This document shows positions 6,807 to 11,885 of a stretch of DNA of 11,885 bases, piece by piece; position 1 is the stretch's first letter, and each line of letters starts with the position of its first letter. A program made the translations under genes and the position numbers. Under the pieces are notes generated by a model. The model saw only the letters and a program-made list of their open reading frames with translations, was not told the origin of the DNA and searched no databases. Origin of the DNA: Christensenella sp. UBA4379 (GTDB lineage: Bacteria; Bacillota; Clostridia; Christensenellales; Aristaeellaceae); contig DGRV01000075.1 of NCBI GenBank assembly GCA_002391225.1, positions 34,298-46,182 of the forward strand. The letters are read 5' to 3'.

Positions 6807-7580
6807 TCAGCGGGAAGACAGAAAACGCTGGATCACAAAGAGGACCAGATAGATCAGCGGCATGAAATCGGCTGTCTTGGTGATCACGGAATGGTAGCGG
6901 ACCAGCGGGGAGGCGTACGCATCGCAGAGCCGCTCCAAAGCGCTGGCGGGATCAGAGGCGGTCCGGATCGCGTACTGGATGCTTTGCTCCGCCTTCTGCC
7001 TGTACAGAAAAGCGGCCAGATATACCGGAAACGAAAAAATCAGCATGCCCCGGAGGATCGGGGAGTTTTTGAGGTCGATCAGCAGCAGGATCAAAAACAG
7101 TGCCATGATCAGAAGAAAAACCGCCCGTCCCCAGCCCTTGAGCTCGCGCCCGCCCTTGTCCGGCCCCGCCTTCTTTCGGGAAACCGTTTCACAGCAGCCT
7201 TTGATTTGCGTAAGGATCCTGTCCGGCGGCCAGTCAAAATGCGCGGCCAGAAACCGGATGATGTTGCAGCAGTCGTCCTCTTCCAGGCGGACGACGTGGC
7301 GGTAGGGGAAAAAGGCCGACCGCTCATGAACCGTGAAAACGGATTCCCAGCAAAAATCACCGGTCTGTCCCGCGGCGCGGCCGTGGAGGCGCAGATGTTC
7401 GCGATAGGCATAGGAATCCATCGGCTCACGGAAGGCTTTTTCGCTGGCGATCCACTCGGTCAGCGCGTTTTTCCAATGGGCTTCCACATGGCTTTGATGA
7501 TCGGGCGTCTGATCTGAAAGGGTCTCGCCGCGCAGCCGGACGCCTTCGTTATAAGCCTCCTGATAGCAGGGCCTGATCAT
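6807..7580 (-). CDS. Three-helix membrane protein of unknown function
   Basis: I do not recognise this 257-aa protein. Residues 1-150 form a soluble, charged domain rich in His, Trp and Cys (CC at 104-105 and 129-130). Two close hydrophobic helices follow (about 152-169 and 178-194), then a loop of about 40 residues, and a third helix at the very C-terminus (about 238-254, FMPLIYLVLFVIQRFL). There is no signal peptide, so the N-terminal domain is probably cytoplasmic. Its ATG overlaps the stop of the upstream radical SAM gene in ATGA, with GGAGG 7 bases ahead, so translation is coupled. It sits between a cytosolic enzyme and two exported proteins, which hints at an envelope role (inference). 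Confidence 0.75.
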   Translation of the reverse strand: MIRPCYQEAYNEGVRLRGETLSDQTPDHQSHVEAHWKNALTEWIASEKAFREPMDSYAYREHLRLHGRAAGQTGDFCWESVFTVHERSAFFPYRHVVRLEEDDCCNIIRFLAAHFDWPPDRILTQIKGCCETVSRKKAGPDKGGRELKGWGRAVFLLIMALFLILLLIDLKNSPILRGMLIFSFPVYLAAFLYRQKAEQSIQYAIRTASDPASALERLCDAYASPLVRYHSVITKTADFMPLIYLVLFVIQRFLSSR

Positions 7581-8479
7581 GGGTTTTCCTCCTCTTCCGC
7601 CGGGGCCGATACGCCGGTCAGGTCGAAGGGCGGGGTGTATGCCCGGGTGGCGGAGCTTTTTTCCTGGAAGTAACCGGTCAGGCCCAGGTCGAGCAGGTAT
7701 TGGAAGACCCGGTCATATTCTTCGTCCGTGATCCGGCGGTCCAGGCCCTTGACATGGCACTGCGGCACGGGGCTGTACTGGCGCATGAGGCTCACCGGGG
7801 TGCCGGGGGGCAGTTCGTCGTGGATAAAATCCAGCACGCGCATGCTGTCCTTCGTGCAGCCGGGGAGGATCAGGTGGCGGACGATGGTGCCTTTTTGCAT
7901 CATGCCCGCTTCGTCGTAAGTTGGGGCGCCGGTCTGGCGGCACATTTCCCGGACGGCCGGGGCGGCGAAGGCGAAATAATCCGGCGCGCCGGCGCACAGG
8001 GCGGACAGGCGCGGGGATACGTGCTTAACGTCCGGCAGATAGATGTCCACCGCTCCTTCCAGCATCTTGAGGGTTTCGGCCGTCTCATAGCCGCTGGAGT
8101 TCCACACGATGGGAACGGGCGGACGGTACAGGGACAGGGCCTCCAGGACCGCGGGCACAAAGTGGGTGGCCGTGACCAGGTTGATGTTGTGGGCCCCTTC
8201 GTCCGTCAGTCGGCGGAAAATATCCGCCAGTGCCCGGACGGAGATGGTTTTCCCGAAGGCCTCGTGGCTGATGTCCATGTTCTGGCAGAAGGCGCAGCGA
8301 AGCGTGCAGTGGGAAAAAAAGACGGCGCCGCTTCCGCGGGCGCCGGAAATACAGGGCTCTTCCCAGAAATGCAGGGCTGCCCTGGCCAGACGGGGCAGGG
8401 TGCCGGCCCCGCAGAAGCCGGAGCCGGTTGCTTCGCCGCGCTCGGCAAAGCATTGACGGGGGCACAGAGAACAGATCAT
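7577..8479 (-). CDS. PflX-like radical SAM protein (COG1313 type)
   Basis: The 300-aa product shows the radical SAM cluster motif CTLRCAFC (C58, C62, C65), which binds a [4Fe-4S] cluster and cleaves S-adenosylmethionine. An N-terminal cysteine set (C3, C6, C10, C23) in MICSLCPRQC...GFCG and the block WEEPCISGARGSGAVFF are characteristic of the PflX branch of pyruvate formate-lyase activase-like proteins. IVWNSSGYET and DIYLPDVKH are further family landmarks. The true substrate of this branch is not established, and no glycyl radical enzyme lies nearby. The ATG overlaps the degV stop in TAATG with only a weak ribosome binding site, which suggests translational coupling to degV. It overlaps the next gene by 4 bases. 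Confidence 0.88.
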   Translation of the reverse strand: MICSLCPRQCFAERGEATGSGFCGAGTLPRLARAALHFWEEPCISGARGSGAVFFSHCTLRCAFCQNMDISHEAFGKTISVRALADIFRRLTDEGAHNINLVTATHFVPAVLEALSLYRPPVPIVWNSSGYETAETLKMLEGAVDIYLPDVKHVSPRLSALCAGAPDYFAFAAPAVREMCRQTGAPTYDEAGMMQKGTIVRHLILPGCTKDSMRVLDFIHDELPPGTPVSLMRQYSPVPQCHVKGLDRRITDEEYDRVFQYLLDLGLTGYFQEKSSATRAYTPPFDLTGVSAPAEEEENP

Positions 8480-9360
8480 TATATATCGATCTCTTTTCCG
8501 TAGAAGCAGACGGCGATGGTGCCGGGGCCGCAGTGAGCGCCGATGACCGGGCCGACGTCCTGCAGCCGGATGCTCTTGATGCCGGGGATGCGGGCCAGGA
8601 GCTGGGCTTTGAGCCGCTCGGCCTCTTCCGGCACGTCCGCCTGCATGATGAGAATCTCCTGCTTTTCGGGCTCCTCGATGTAATGGGCCGTCATGTCGAT
8701 CAGGGTCTTCAGGGCTTTTTTGCGGCCCTGAACCTTTTCGGCCGGGTCGATCTTGCCGCTGCGGCCAACGCAGAGGATGGGCTTGATGTCCAATACGGAC
8801 GCAAAGAAGGCGGAGGTCGAGGAGACGCGGCCGCCACGCTTTAAATAGACCAGGTCGTCCACCGTCATCCAGGCCTGGAAGCGAAAACGGTTCTGTTCGA
8901 CCCAGGCGGCGATTTCCTCCATGGACGCGCCGGCCAGGTACATGTCGTGGGCGCGGATGACCAGCAGGGACATCGGGCCGGAGATGCGCATCGTGTCGCA
9001 GATCAGCAGCTTGCGCTCCGGATATTTCTGCAGCAGCATCTCCCGGGCTTTGCGGGCGCTTTCCAGCGTGGCGGACATTTTGGAGGAGAAGGCGATGAAG
9101 AGAATGTCCTTCCCGCTTTCCAGGATGGGCTCGAAGGCCTCCAGATAATTGTCGGTGTTCAGCGCGGAAGTCACAGGAACGGCGCCCTGGCGCATCCGCT
9201 GAAAAAATTCATGGGTGCCGCCGGACCGGCCGTTGTCGTCGTAATACTCCACGCCGTCGATGGCGTAGGGCATTTTGATCACCTGAATATTGCGCTCGTC
9301 AGCGATGCGGTAGTACAGATCGCTGTCACTGTCTGTCATGAATACATAATTCTGCGGCAT
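8479..9360 (-). CDS. DegV family fatty-acid-binding protein
   Basis: The 293-aa product matches DegV/FakB-type proteins, which hold a fatty acid so that the kinase FakA can phosphorylate it for membrane lipid synthesis. Landmarks are FMTDSDSDL at the N-terminus, VPVTSALNTDNYLEAF (61-76, fatty-acid carboxylate loop), AFSSKMSATLESA (90-102), VDDLVYLKRGGRVS (167-180), KPILCVG...KVQGRKKAL, and GPVIGAHCGPG near 270-280. The frame stays open 71 codons upstream, but homology begins at MPQNYVFMTD. GGGGAG lies upstream of ATG 9360, and the strong promoter at 9439-9467 would lie inside the longer version. No fakA homologue is in the window. It is the first gene of the five-gene leftward operon. Confidence 0.93.
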   Translation of the reverse strand: MPQNYVFMTDSDSDLYYRIADERNIQVIKMPYAIDGVEYYDDNGRSGGTHEFFQRMRQGAVPVTSALNTDNYLEAFEPILESGKDILFIAFSSKMSATLESARKAREMLLQKYPERKLLICDTMRISGPMSLLVIRAHDMYLAGASMEEIAAWVEQNRFRFQAWMTVDDLVYLKRGGRVSSTSAFFASVLDIKPILCVGRSGKIDPAEKVQGRKKALKTLIDMTAHYIEEPEKQEILIMQADVPEEAERLKAQLLARIPGIKSIRLQDVGPVIGAHCGPGTIAVCFYGKEIDI

Positions 9361-9400
9361 AAACGGACTCACTCCCCGTGCAGTTATTCTAAACATTGAA

Positions 9401-9417
9401 TTGAACGTACAGTACAA
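9401..9417. promoter_or_regulatory. Possible operator in the degV leader
   Basis: TTGAACGTACAGTACAA is an imperfect 17-bp inverted repeat (TTGnAC-n5-GTnCAA), downstream of the degV -10 box. Its size fits a TetR-type or similar dimeric repressor site. Adjacent bases 9419-9432 contain two further ACCGGT/AACCGGTT palindromes. No cognate regulator is in the window, so this is only a candidate. Confidence 0.3.
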
Positions 9418-9438
9418 AACCGGTTGACCGGTACACCC

Positions 9439-9467
9439 ATTATAGCGGAATTGTGTCAGAAATGCAA
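9439..9467 (-). promoter_or_regulatory. Promoter of the degV operon
   Basis: Minus-strand TTGCAT (9462-9467) and perfect TATAAT (9439-9444) are separated by 17 bp. It is the only strong promoter seen ahead of the five leftward genes. The leader is about 70 bases. Confidence 0.75.
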
Positions 9468-9534
9468 CAAGGAGAAACAGGTTCTTTATTAAAGAGGTTG
9501 TGAAGACCAGGGACAGAGGAAAATTCATAATTTG

Positions 9535-9553
9535 TAATGCGTAATGCGTAATT
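9535..9553 (+). repeat. Short dispersed repeat TAATGCGTAATGCGTAATT, copy 1
   Basis: The 19-bp sequence occurs again, inverted and identical, at 10948-10966. It lies between the degV promoter and the nth terminator, outside genes. Repeats of this look are frequent in Clostridia intergenic DNA. Confidence 0.8.
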
Positions 9554-9566
9554 GCATAGTGAAATG

Positions 9567-9610
9567 AAACCACCGCCGGCAGAGCGCTTTGCTTCTGCCG
9601 GCGGTGGTTT
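9567..9610 (-). terminator. Terminator of the folT-nth operon
   Basis: A perfect 17-bp stem (9567-9583 with 9594-9610) with a 10-base loop lies 33 bp after the nth stop. The stem starts with AAA and ends with TTT, so it can act in both directions. The U-tract on the minus strand is short (GGTTTCATTTC). The hairpin separates nth from the degV promoter. Confidence 0.8.
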
Positions 9611-9643
9611 TATGATGATAATAATGTAAGAAAAAATCGCTTG

Positions 9644-10264
9644 TTATCCCTCGTTGGAAGGACACCAGGGGCGGAGGGTGCAGGCGGCGCACTCCGGTTT
9701 TCTGGCGTGGCAGACGCGGCGGCCGTGGAGGATCAGGCAGTGATGGGTGTCCGACCATTCCTCCCGGGGGAGGAAGGCGGTGACGTCCTTTTCGACCTGC
9801 TCCGGTGTCGCCCCGTCCGAAAGGCCCAGGCGGTGGGACAGGCGGAACACGTGGGTGTCCACCGGGAAGGCGGGGATGCCGAAGGCGAAGGCCAGGACGA
9901 CGTTGGCGGTCTTGCGGCCGACCCCGGGCAGGCTGGTCAGCTCCTCCATGGTGTGGGGTACCTCGCCGCCGAAGCGGCTTTCGATCATGCGGCAGGCGTT
10001 GACGATGTTGACGGCCTTGGATTTAAAGCCGCAGCTTTTGACGTATTCGTGGATGGTTTCCGGCTCGGCCGCGGCCATGGCGGCGGGGTTCGGATAATCC
10101 CGAAAAAGTGCCGGGGTGACCTCGTTGACCCGCTTGTCCGTGCACTGGGCGGACAGGATGGTGGCCACCAGGGTTTCGTAGGGGTTGGAAAAATCGAGCT
10201 CCGGCCGGGGATTCGGATAGAGACGGTGCAGTTCGTCAAAGATCAGCCGGGCGTTTTTGTTCAC
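9644..10264 (-). CDS. nth: Endonuclease III
   Basis: This 206-aa DNA glycosylase/AP lyase removes oxidised pyrimidines in base excision repair. The helix-hairpin-helix LPGVGRKTANVV carries the catalytic lysine K118, and VDTHVFRLSHRLG carries the catalytic aspartate D136. Four cysteines near the C-terminus (C185, C192, C195, C201) have the exact C-x6-C-x2-C-x5-C spacing of the [4Fe-4S] cluster. The frame is open 48 codons further upstream, but that stretch is Pro/Gly-rich antisense-like sequence inside folT. The family-consistent start is GTG at 10264, whose GTGA overlaps the folT stop, so translation is coupled. GGAAAGGG lies about 10 bases upstream. Confidence 0.95.
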   Translation of the reverse strand: MNKNARLIFDELHRLYPNPRPELDFSNPYETLVATILSAQCTDKRVNEVTPALFRDYPNPAAMAAAEPETIHEYVKSCGFKSKAVNIVNACRMIESRFGGEVPHTMEELTSLPGVGRKTANVVLAFAFGIPAFPVDTHVFRLSHRLGLSDGATPEQVEKDVTAFLPREEWSDTHHCLILHGRRVCHARKPECAACTLRPWCPSNEG

Positions 10265-10788
10265 ACGCGCACCGCCCTTTCCAGGTTCTTGCGGTACCGC
10301 CAGATCAGCAGCACCGCCAGGCAGTAGATGGGGTAGGCCACCAGGTTCACCAGCAGCCGGGTGCGGATGTAGGCTTCGGACCGGCCGTAGCCCATCTGCC
10401 AGGCCCACAGGGTGTTGAGGCCCGCAAAGCAGATCAGGGACACCAGGGCCTGGGCGATCAGGACGAGGACGACGCGGCGCTTGCCCTCCGCCGGCTTGTG
10501 CAGGAACAGGCCGTAAAACAGGCCGGTGAGGGCGGCGGTCAGGGTATAGCCGAAATAGAAATCCCCCGCGGAAAAGATGGCCGCGCCAACGATGTCCCCC
10601 ACGATGCCGACCAGCACCGCGGATACCGGCCCAAACAGCATGCCGGCCACCGCCAGGGGAACAAAGCCGAAATTGAGCTCCAGCACCTTGGGGATGACCG
10701 GAAACTTCAGTATTTCAGCGGCGATCACGTTCAGGGCGGCCAGCACCCCCAGCATGGCGACGCGAAACGCCGGATTGTTCTTGTGCAT
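10261..10788 (-). CDS. folT: Folate-family ECF transporter S component
   Basis: The 175-aa, six-helix membrane protein is the substrate-binding S component of an energy-coupling factor importer, probably for folate. Signature stretches are VIPKVLELNFGFVPLAVAGM, GIVGDIVGAAIFSAGDFYF, YTLTAALTGLFYGLFLHK, and LNTLWAWQMGYGRS followed by IRTRLLVNLVAYPIY. These match the folate-type S family more closely than the biotin or thiamine ones. No EcfA, EcfA' or EcfT genes are adjacent, so it would share an ECF module encoded elsewhere (group II). GGGGAGG lies 6 bases before the ATG. It is the first gene of a two-gene operon with nth; the pairing shows no obvious functional logic. Substrate assignment rests on family resemblance only. 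Confidence 0.87.
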   Translation of the reverse strand: MHKNNPAFRVAMLGVLAALNVIAAEILKFPVIPKVLELNFGFVPLAVAGMLFGPVSAVLVGIVGDIVGAAIFSAGDFYFGYTLTAALTGLFYGLFLHKPAEGKRRVVLVLIAQALVSLICFAGLNTLWAWQMGYGRSEAYIRTRLLVNLVAYPIYCLAVLLIWRYRKNLERAVRV

Positions 10789-10823
10789 TCTCTACCTCCC
10801 CTCCCGTACATCGGGATGGGGGC

Positions 10824-10852
10824 ATTATAACAGAATCCGCCCCCGCAGGCAA
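10824..10852 (-). promoter_or_regulatory. Promoter of folT-nth
   Basis: Minus-strand TTGCCT (10847-10852) and perfect TATAAT (10824-10829) have a 17-bp spacer. The leader is only about 30 bases and contains a small CCCG-n5-CGGG hairpin just before the ribosome binding site. It is too short for a tetrahydrofolate riboswitch. Confidence 0.7.
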
Positions 10853-10865
10853 CGAAAATACAAAG

Positions 10866-10902
10866 AAAAACCTTGGTTCACGCACAGACGCGCAAGCCAA
10901 GG
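10866..10902 (-). terminator. Terminator upstream of the folT promoter
   Basis: On the minus strand CCTTGG (10902-10897) pairs with CCAAGG (10876-10871), with inner TT/AA and CGC/GCG pairs, followed by TTTTTCTTTG. It would stop transcripts coming from the winged-helix gene at 11096, about 190 bases upstream. Confidence 0.7.
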
Positions 10903-10947
10903 TGCAAGAAATGTCGGGAGGGATAGGCCAATCCCCTTCTTGATCCG

Positions 10948-10966
10948 AATTACGCATTACGCATTA
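10948..10966 (-). repeat. Short dispersed repeat, copy 2 (inverted)
   Basis: AATTACGCATTACGCATTA is the exact inverse of 9535-9553. A further partial unit (AATTACGCATT) follows at 10969-10979. Together the two copies bracket the folT-nth operon. Confidence 0.8.
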
Positions 10967-11001
10967 AGAATTACGCATTCGCTACATTGCTAATGCCTTT
11001 T

Positions 11002-11058
11002 CCAGGGCCTGCCGGCCCCCTGGTCGGTGAAAACAGCACACCGTGCTGTTTTCCGGGC
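11002..11058 (-). repeat. Hairpin module, copy A
   Basis: Read on the minus strand this segment has the order GCCCG, hairpin, then a GGGCC-ggca-GGCCC hairpin, as in the modules at 11641-11717 and about 11802-11876. The central hairpin is GAAAACAGCAC / GTGCTGTTTTC (11029-11039 with 11043-11053), 11 perfect pairs around a 3-base loop. Next to it (11069-11095) is CCTAATCCCTAATC-type low-complexity sequence. The rest of the 10789-11095 gap holds the folT promoter, a terminator and a short repeat. Confidence 0.75.
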
Positions 11059-11095
11059 CCTCCCAGCCCTAATGCCTATTCCCTAATCCCTAATC

Positions 11096-11416
11096 TCACG
11101 CCGGCGTCGCCTGGAGCTTATACCCAAAGCGGTAGACGGTGGCGATGGTTTCAGAACCCAGCTTTTTGCGAAGGCGCTGCACATGAACGTCCACCGTCCT
11201 GGTCTCGCCCGGCGTGATGTACCCCCAGGCGGTCCGCAGAAGCTCGTCGCGGGAGACGGGCTCGCCGGGGTGCTGGGCCAGCTCGCTGAGAAGGCAGTAT
11301 TCCTGCTCGGTCAGCGGGTAGCGCTTTCCGTCCACGTAGACGGAGCGGTTGGTCTCGTCCAGATAGATCTGGGTGTCGCTGCCCTGCTCGGGCTTGAAAG
11401 TAAGCAGATTGCTCAT
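11096..11416 (-). CDS. Solitary OmpR/PhoB-type winged-helix DNA-binding protein
   Basis: The 106-aa product is a single transcriptional-regulator C-terminal domain. Visible are the transactivation segment LTEQEYCLLSELAQHPGEPV (35-54), SRDELLRTAWGY, the recognition helix RTVDVHVQRLRKKLG (73-87), and the wing TVYRFGYKL (93-101), equal to the family's TVRGVGYRL. There is no receiver domain, and the ATG has a good ribosome binding site (GAGGTG, 7 bases), so it is not a broken two-component regulator by obvious frameshift; the upstream 470 bases contain no receiver remnant. No histidine kinase is near. It probably binds DNA without phosphorylation control; its targets are unknown, though TTGTGA direct repeats lie upstream. 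Confidence 0.9.
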   Translation of the reverse strand: MSNLLTFKPEQGSDTQIYLDETNRSVYVDGKRYPLTEQEYCLLSELAQHPGEPVSRDELLRTAWGYITPGETRTVDVHVQRLRKKLGSETIATVYRFGYKLQATPA

Positions 11417-11484
11417 GATGTATCACCTCACTCGCTCATATAAACGAACGGGAAGGGGAATTTGTTTCAATTCTTTTTTCGATT

Positions 11485-11501
11485 TCACAATTTTGTCACA
11501 A
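11485..11501 (-). promoter_or_regulatory. Candidate operator of direct repeats upstream of the winged-helix gene
   Basis: On the minus strand TTGTGA occurs twice (11496-11501 and 11485-11490), an 11-bp period as in PhoB/OmpR-type binding sites. It is about 70 bases before the ATG. A clear promoter was not found: TTTATA (11439-11444) has TTGAAA (11465-11470) only at a 20-bp spacer. Confidence 0.4.
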
Positions 11502-11570
11502 TTTCCCGGAATGATTCGGGCAGGAATATCTATGGCATCAACGTTTTTTTATTTAAAAGGATAATGAAGA

Positions 11571-11786
11571 AACGCTTGCCAGAGGGGGTGATCAGGGGGA
11601 AACTTCCCCCTGATGGTAATCCGCAGTACCGGCTTTGCCGGCGCGGGGTTATTCGCGCCCGGAAATTGAGCCAGTGGCTCAATTTCAGCGAATAACGGGC
11701 CGGTAGGCCCTGGGCAGGTATTTTTGCGGAGCAGAATCATAGCTGGGAAGTGAGAATTCCTCCACTTCTGCGGAGCAAAAATACAT
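11571..11786 (+). repeat. Modular intergenic repeat, right copy
   Basis: This is the inverted, longer counterpart of 1-149. Order: a 56-bp module (11571-11626) containing hairpin ATCAGGGGGAA/TTCCCCCTGAT; a 91-bp inserted module (11627-11717) with three stems; then a 69-bp module (11718-11786) bounded by GTATTTTTGC-gga-GCAGAA and TTCTGC-gga-GCAAAAATAC. Nothing here looks coding. The repeat was probably mobile or amplified at some time, but no transposase accompanies it. Confidence 0.85.
11641..11717 (+). repeat. Hairpin module, copy B
   Basis: An outer stem GTTATTCGC/GCGAATAAC (11648-11656 with 11688-11696) encloses GCCCG and an inner stem GAAATTGAGCC/GGCTCAATTTC (11662-11672 with 11676-11686, loop AGT). 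A second hairpin GGGCC-ggta-GGCCC follows (11697-11710). Just upstream CCGGC-ttt-GCCGG (11629-11641) forms a further small stem. Confidence 0.8.
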
Positions 11787-11885
11787 TCCTTGCGGATTTG
11801 CCGCCCGGGGTTCGCAGCGCCCGGAAAACAGGCCTGTGGCATGCTTTCAGCGAGAACGGGCCGGCAGCCCTGGAGCAGACGCGAG
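11787..11885 (+). repeat. Hairpin module, copy C (direct repeat of copy B, reaches the window edge)
   Basis: The order of copy B recurs: GCGG-att-tgCCGC-like stem, CGGGGTT...CGC, GCCCGG, a central stem GAAAaCAgGCC / GGCaTGcTTTC with 9 of 11 pairs, then GCGAGAACGGGC and GGGC-cggca-GCCC. The match to copy B is clear in the flanks and weak in the stems. The element probably continues beyond base 11885. Confidence 0.7.

Noticed and set aside
9361..9573. N-terminal extension of DegV by 71 residues
   Set aside because: The extension translates the promoter, leader and a dispersed repeat; DegV homology starts at residue 72 of that frame.
10265..10408. N-terminal extension of endonuclease III by 48 residues
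   Set aside because: It is the out-of-frame reading of folT and does not fit the family; GTG 10264 gives the normal length.
10789..10823. Tetrahydrofolate riboswitch ahead of folT
   Set aside because: The leader is only about 30 bases and holds a single small hairpin; the aptamer needs roughly 90 bases.
1..11885. Composite transposon bounded by the edge repeats
   Set aside because: There is no transposase or resolvase, no target duplication can be checked, and the enclosed genes include housekeeping ilvE and nth.
11571..11885. CRISPR array or integron attC sites
   Set aside because: The repeats are not regularly spaced or of constant length, there are no spacers, and no cas or integrase gene is present.

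Overview
The window looks like chromosomal DNA of a moderately GC-rich, low-GC-phylum bacterium, most likely an uncultured gut- or rumen-type Clostridia (Oscillospirales/Christensenellales-like). The grounds are strong AAGGAGG-type ribosome binding sites, near-consensus sigma-A promoters with 17-bp spacers, a DegV protein, a solitary folate-type ECF S component, a BspA-like leucine-rich repeat gene, and intergenic repeats of the TAATGCGTAATGCG type. I cannot name the species. No rRNA, tRNA, CRISPR array, transposase, integrase or phage gene is visible.

Layout, left to right. 1-149: one copy of a modular hairpin-rich intergenic repeat. 270-1664 (+): MATE multidrug/cation antiporter with its own promoter. 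1668-2579 (-): HTH-Fic adenylyltransferase carrying its own inhibitory motif, convergent with the MATE gene with only 3 bp between the stop codons. 2679-3740 (-): branched-chain aminotransferase (ilvE) with its own promoter; its terminator hairpin physically contains the fic -35 box. 3994-5268 (+): lower-GC BspA-like leucine-rich repeat gene, divergent from ilvE, with an odd N-terminus. 5309-5340: terminator shared by the LRR gene and the operon that runs into it from the right.

5396-9360 (-) is a five-gene operon read from right to left: degV (fatty-acid binding), a PflX-like radical SAM protein, a three-helix membrane protein, a small exported protein, and an exported DUF2927 protein. It has one strong promoter at 9439-9467, coupled overlaps between the first three genes, and a strong terminator. 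9644-10788 (-) is a two-gene operon, folT then nth, coupled by a GTGA overlap and bracketed by inverted 19-bp repeats. 11096-11416 (-) is a solitary OmpR/PhoB-type DNA-binding domain with no receiver domain.

11571-11885 is a second, longer and inverted relative of the repeat at the left edge. It includes two direct copies of a cloverleaf-like hairpin module; a third copy, inverted, sits at 11002-11058. The most unusual signal in the window is this repeat family. Its stems stay paired although their sequence changes between copies, and its modules occur in different combinations. The genes themselves are mostly ordinary housekeeping or accessory genes; the degV-led envelope operon is the only cluster with no obvious joint function.
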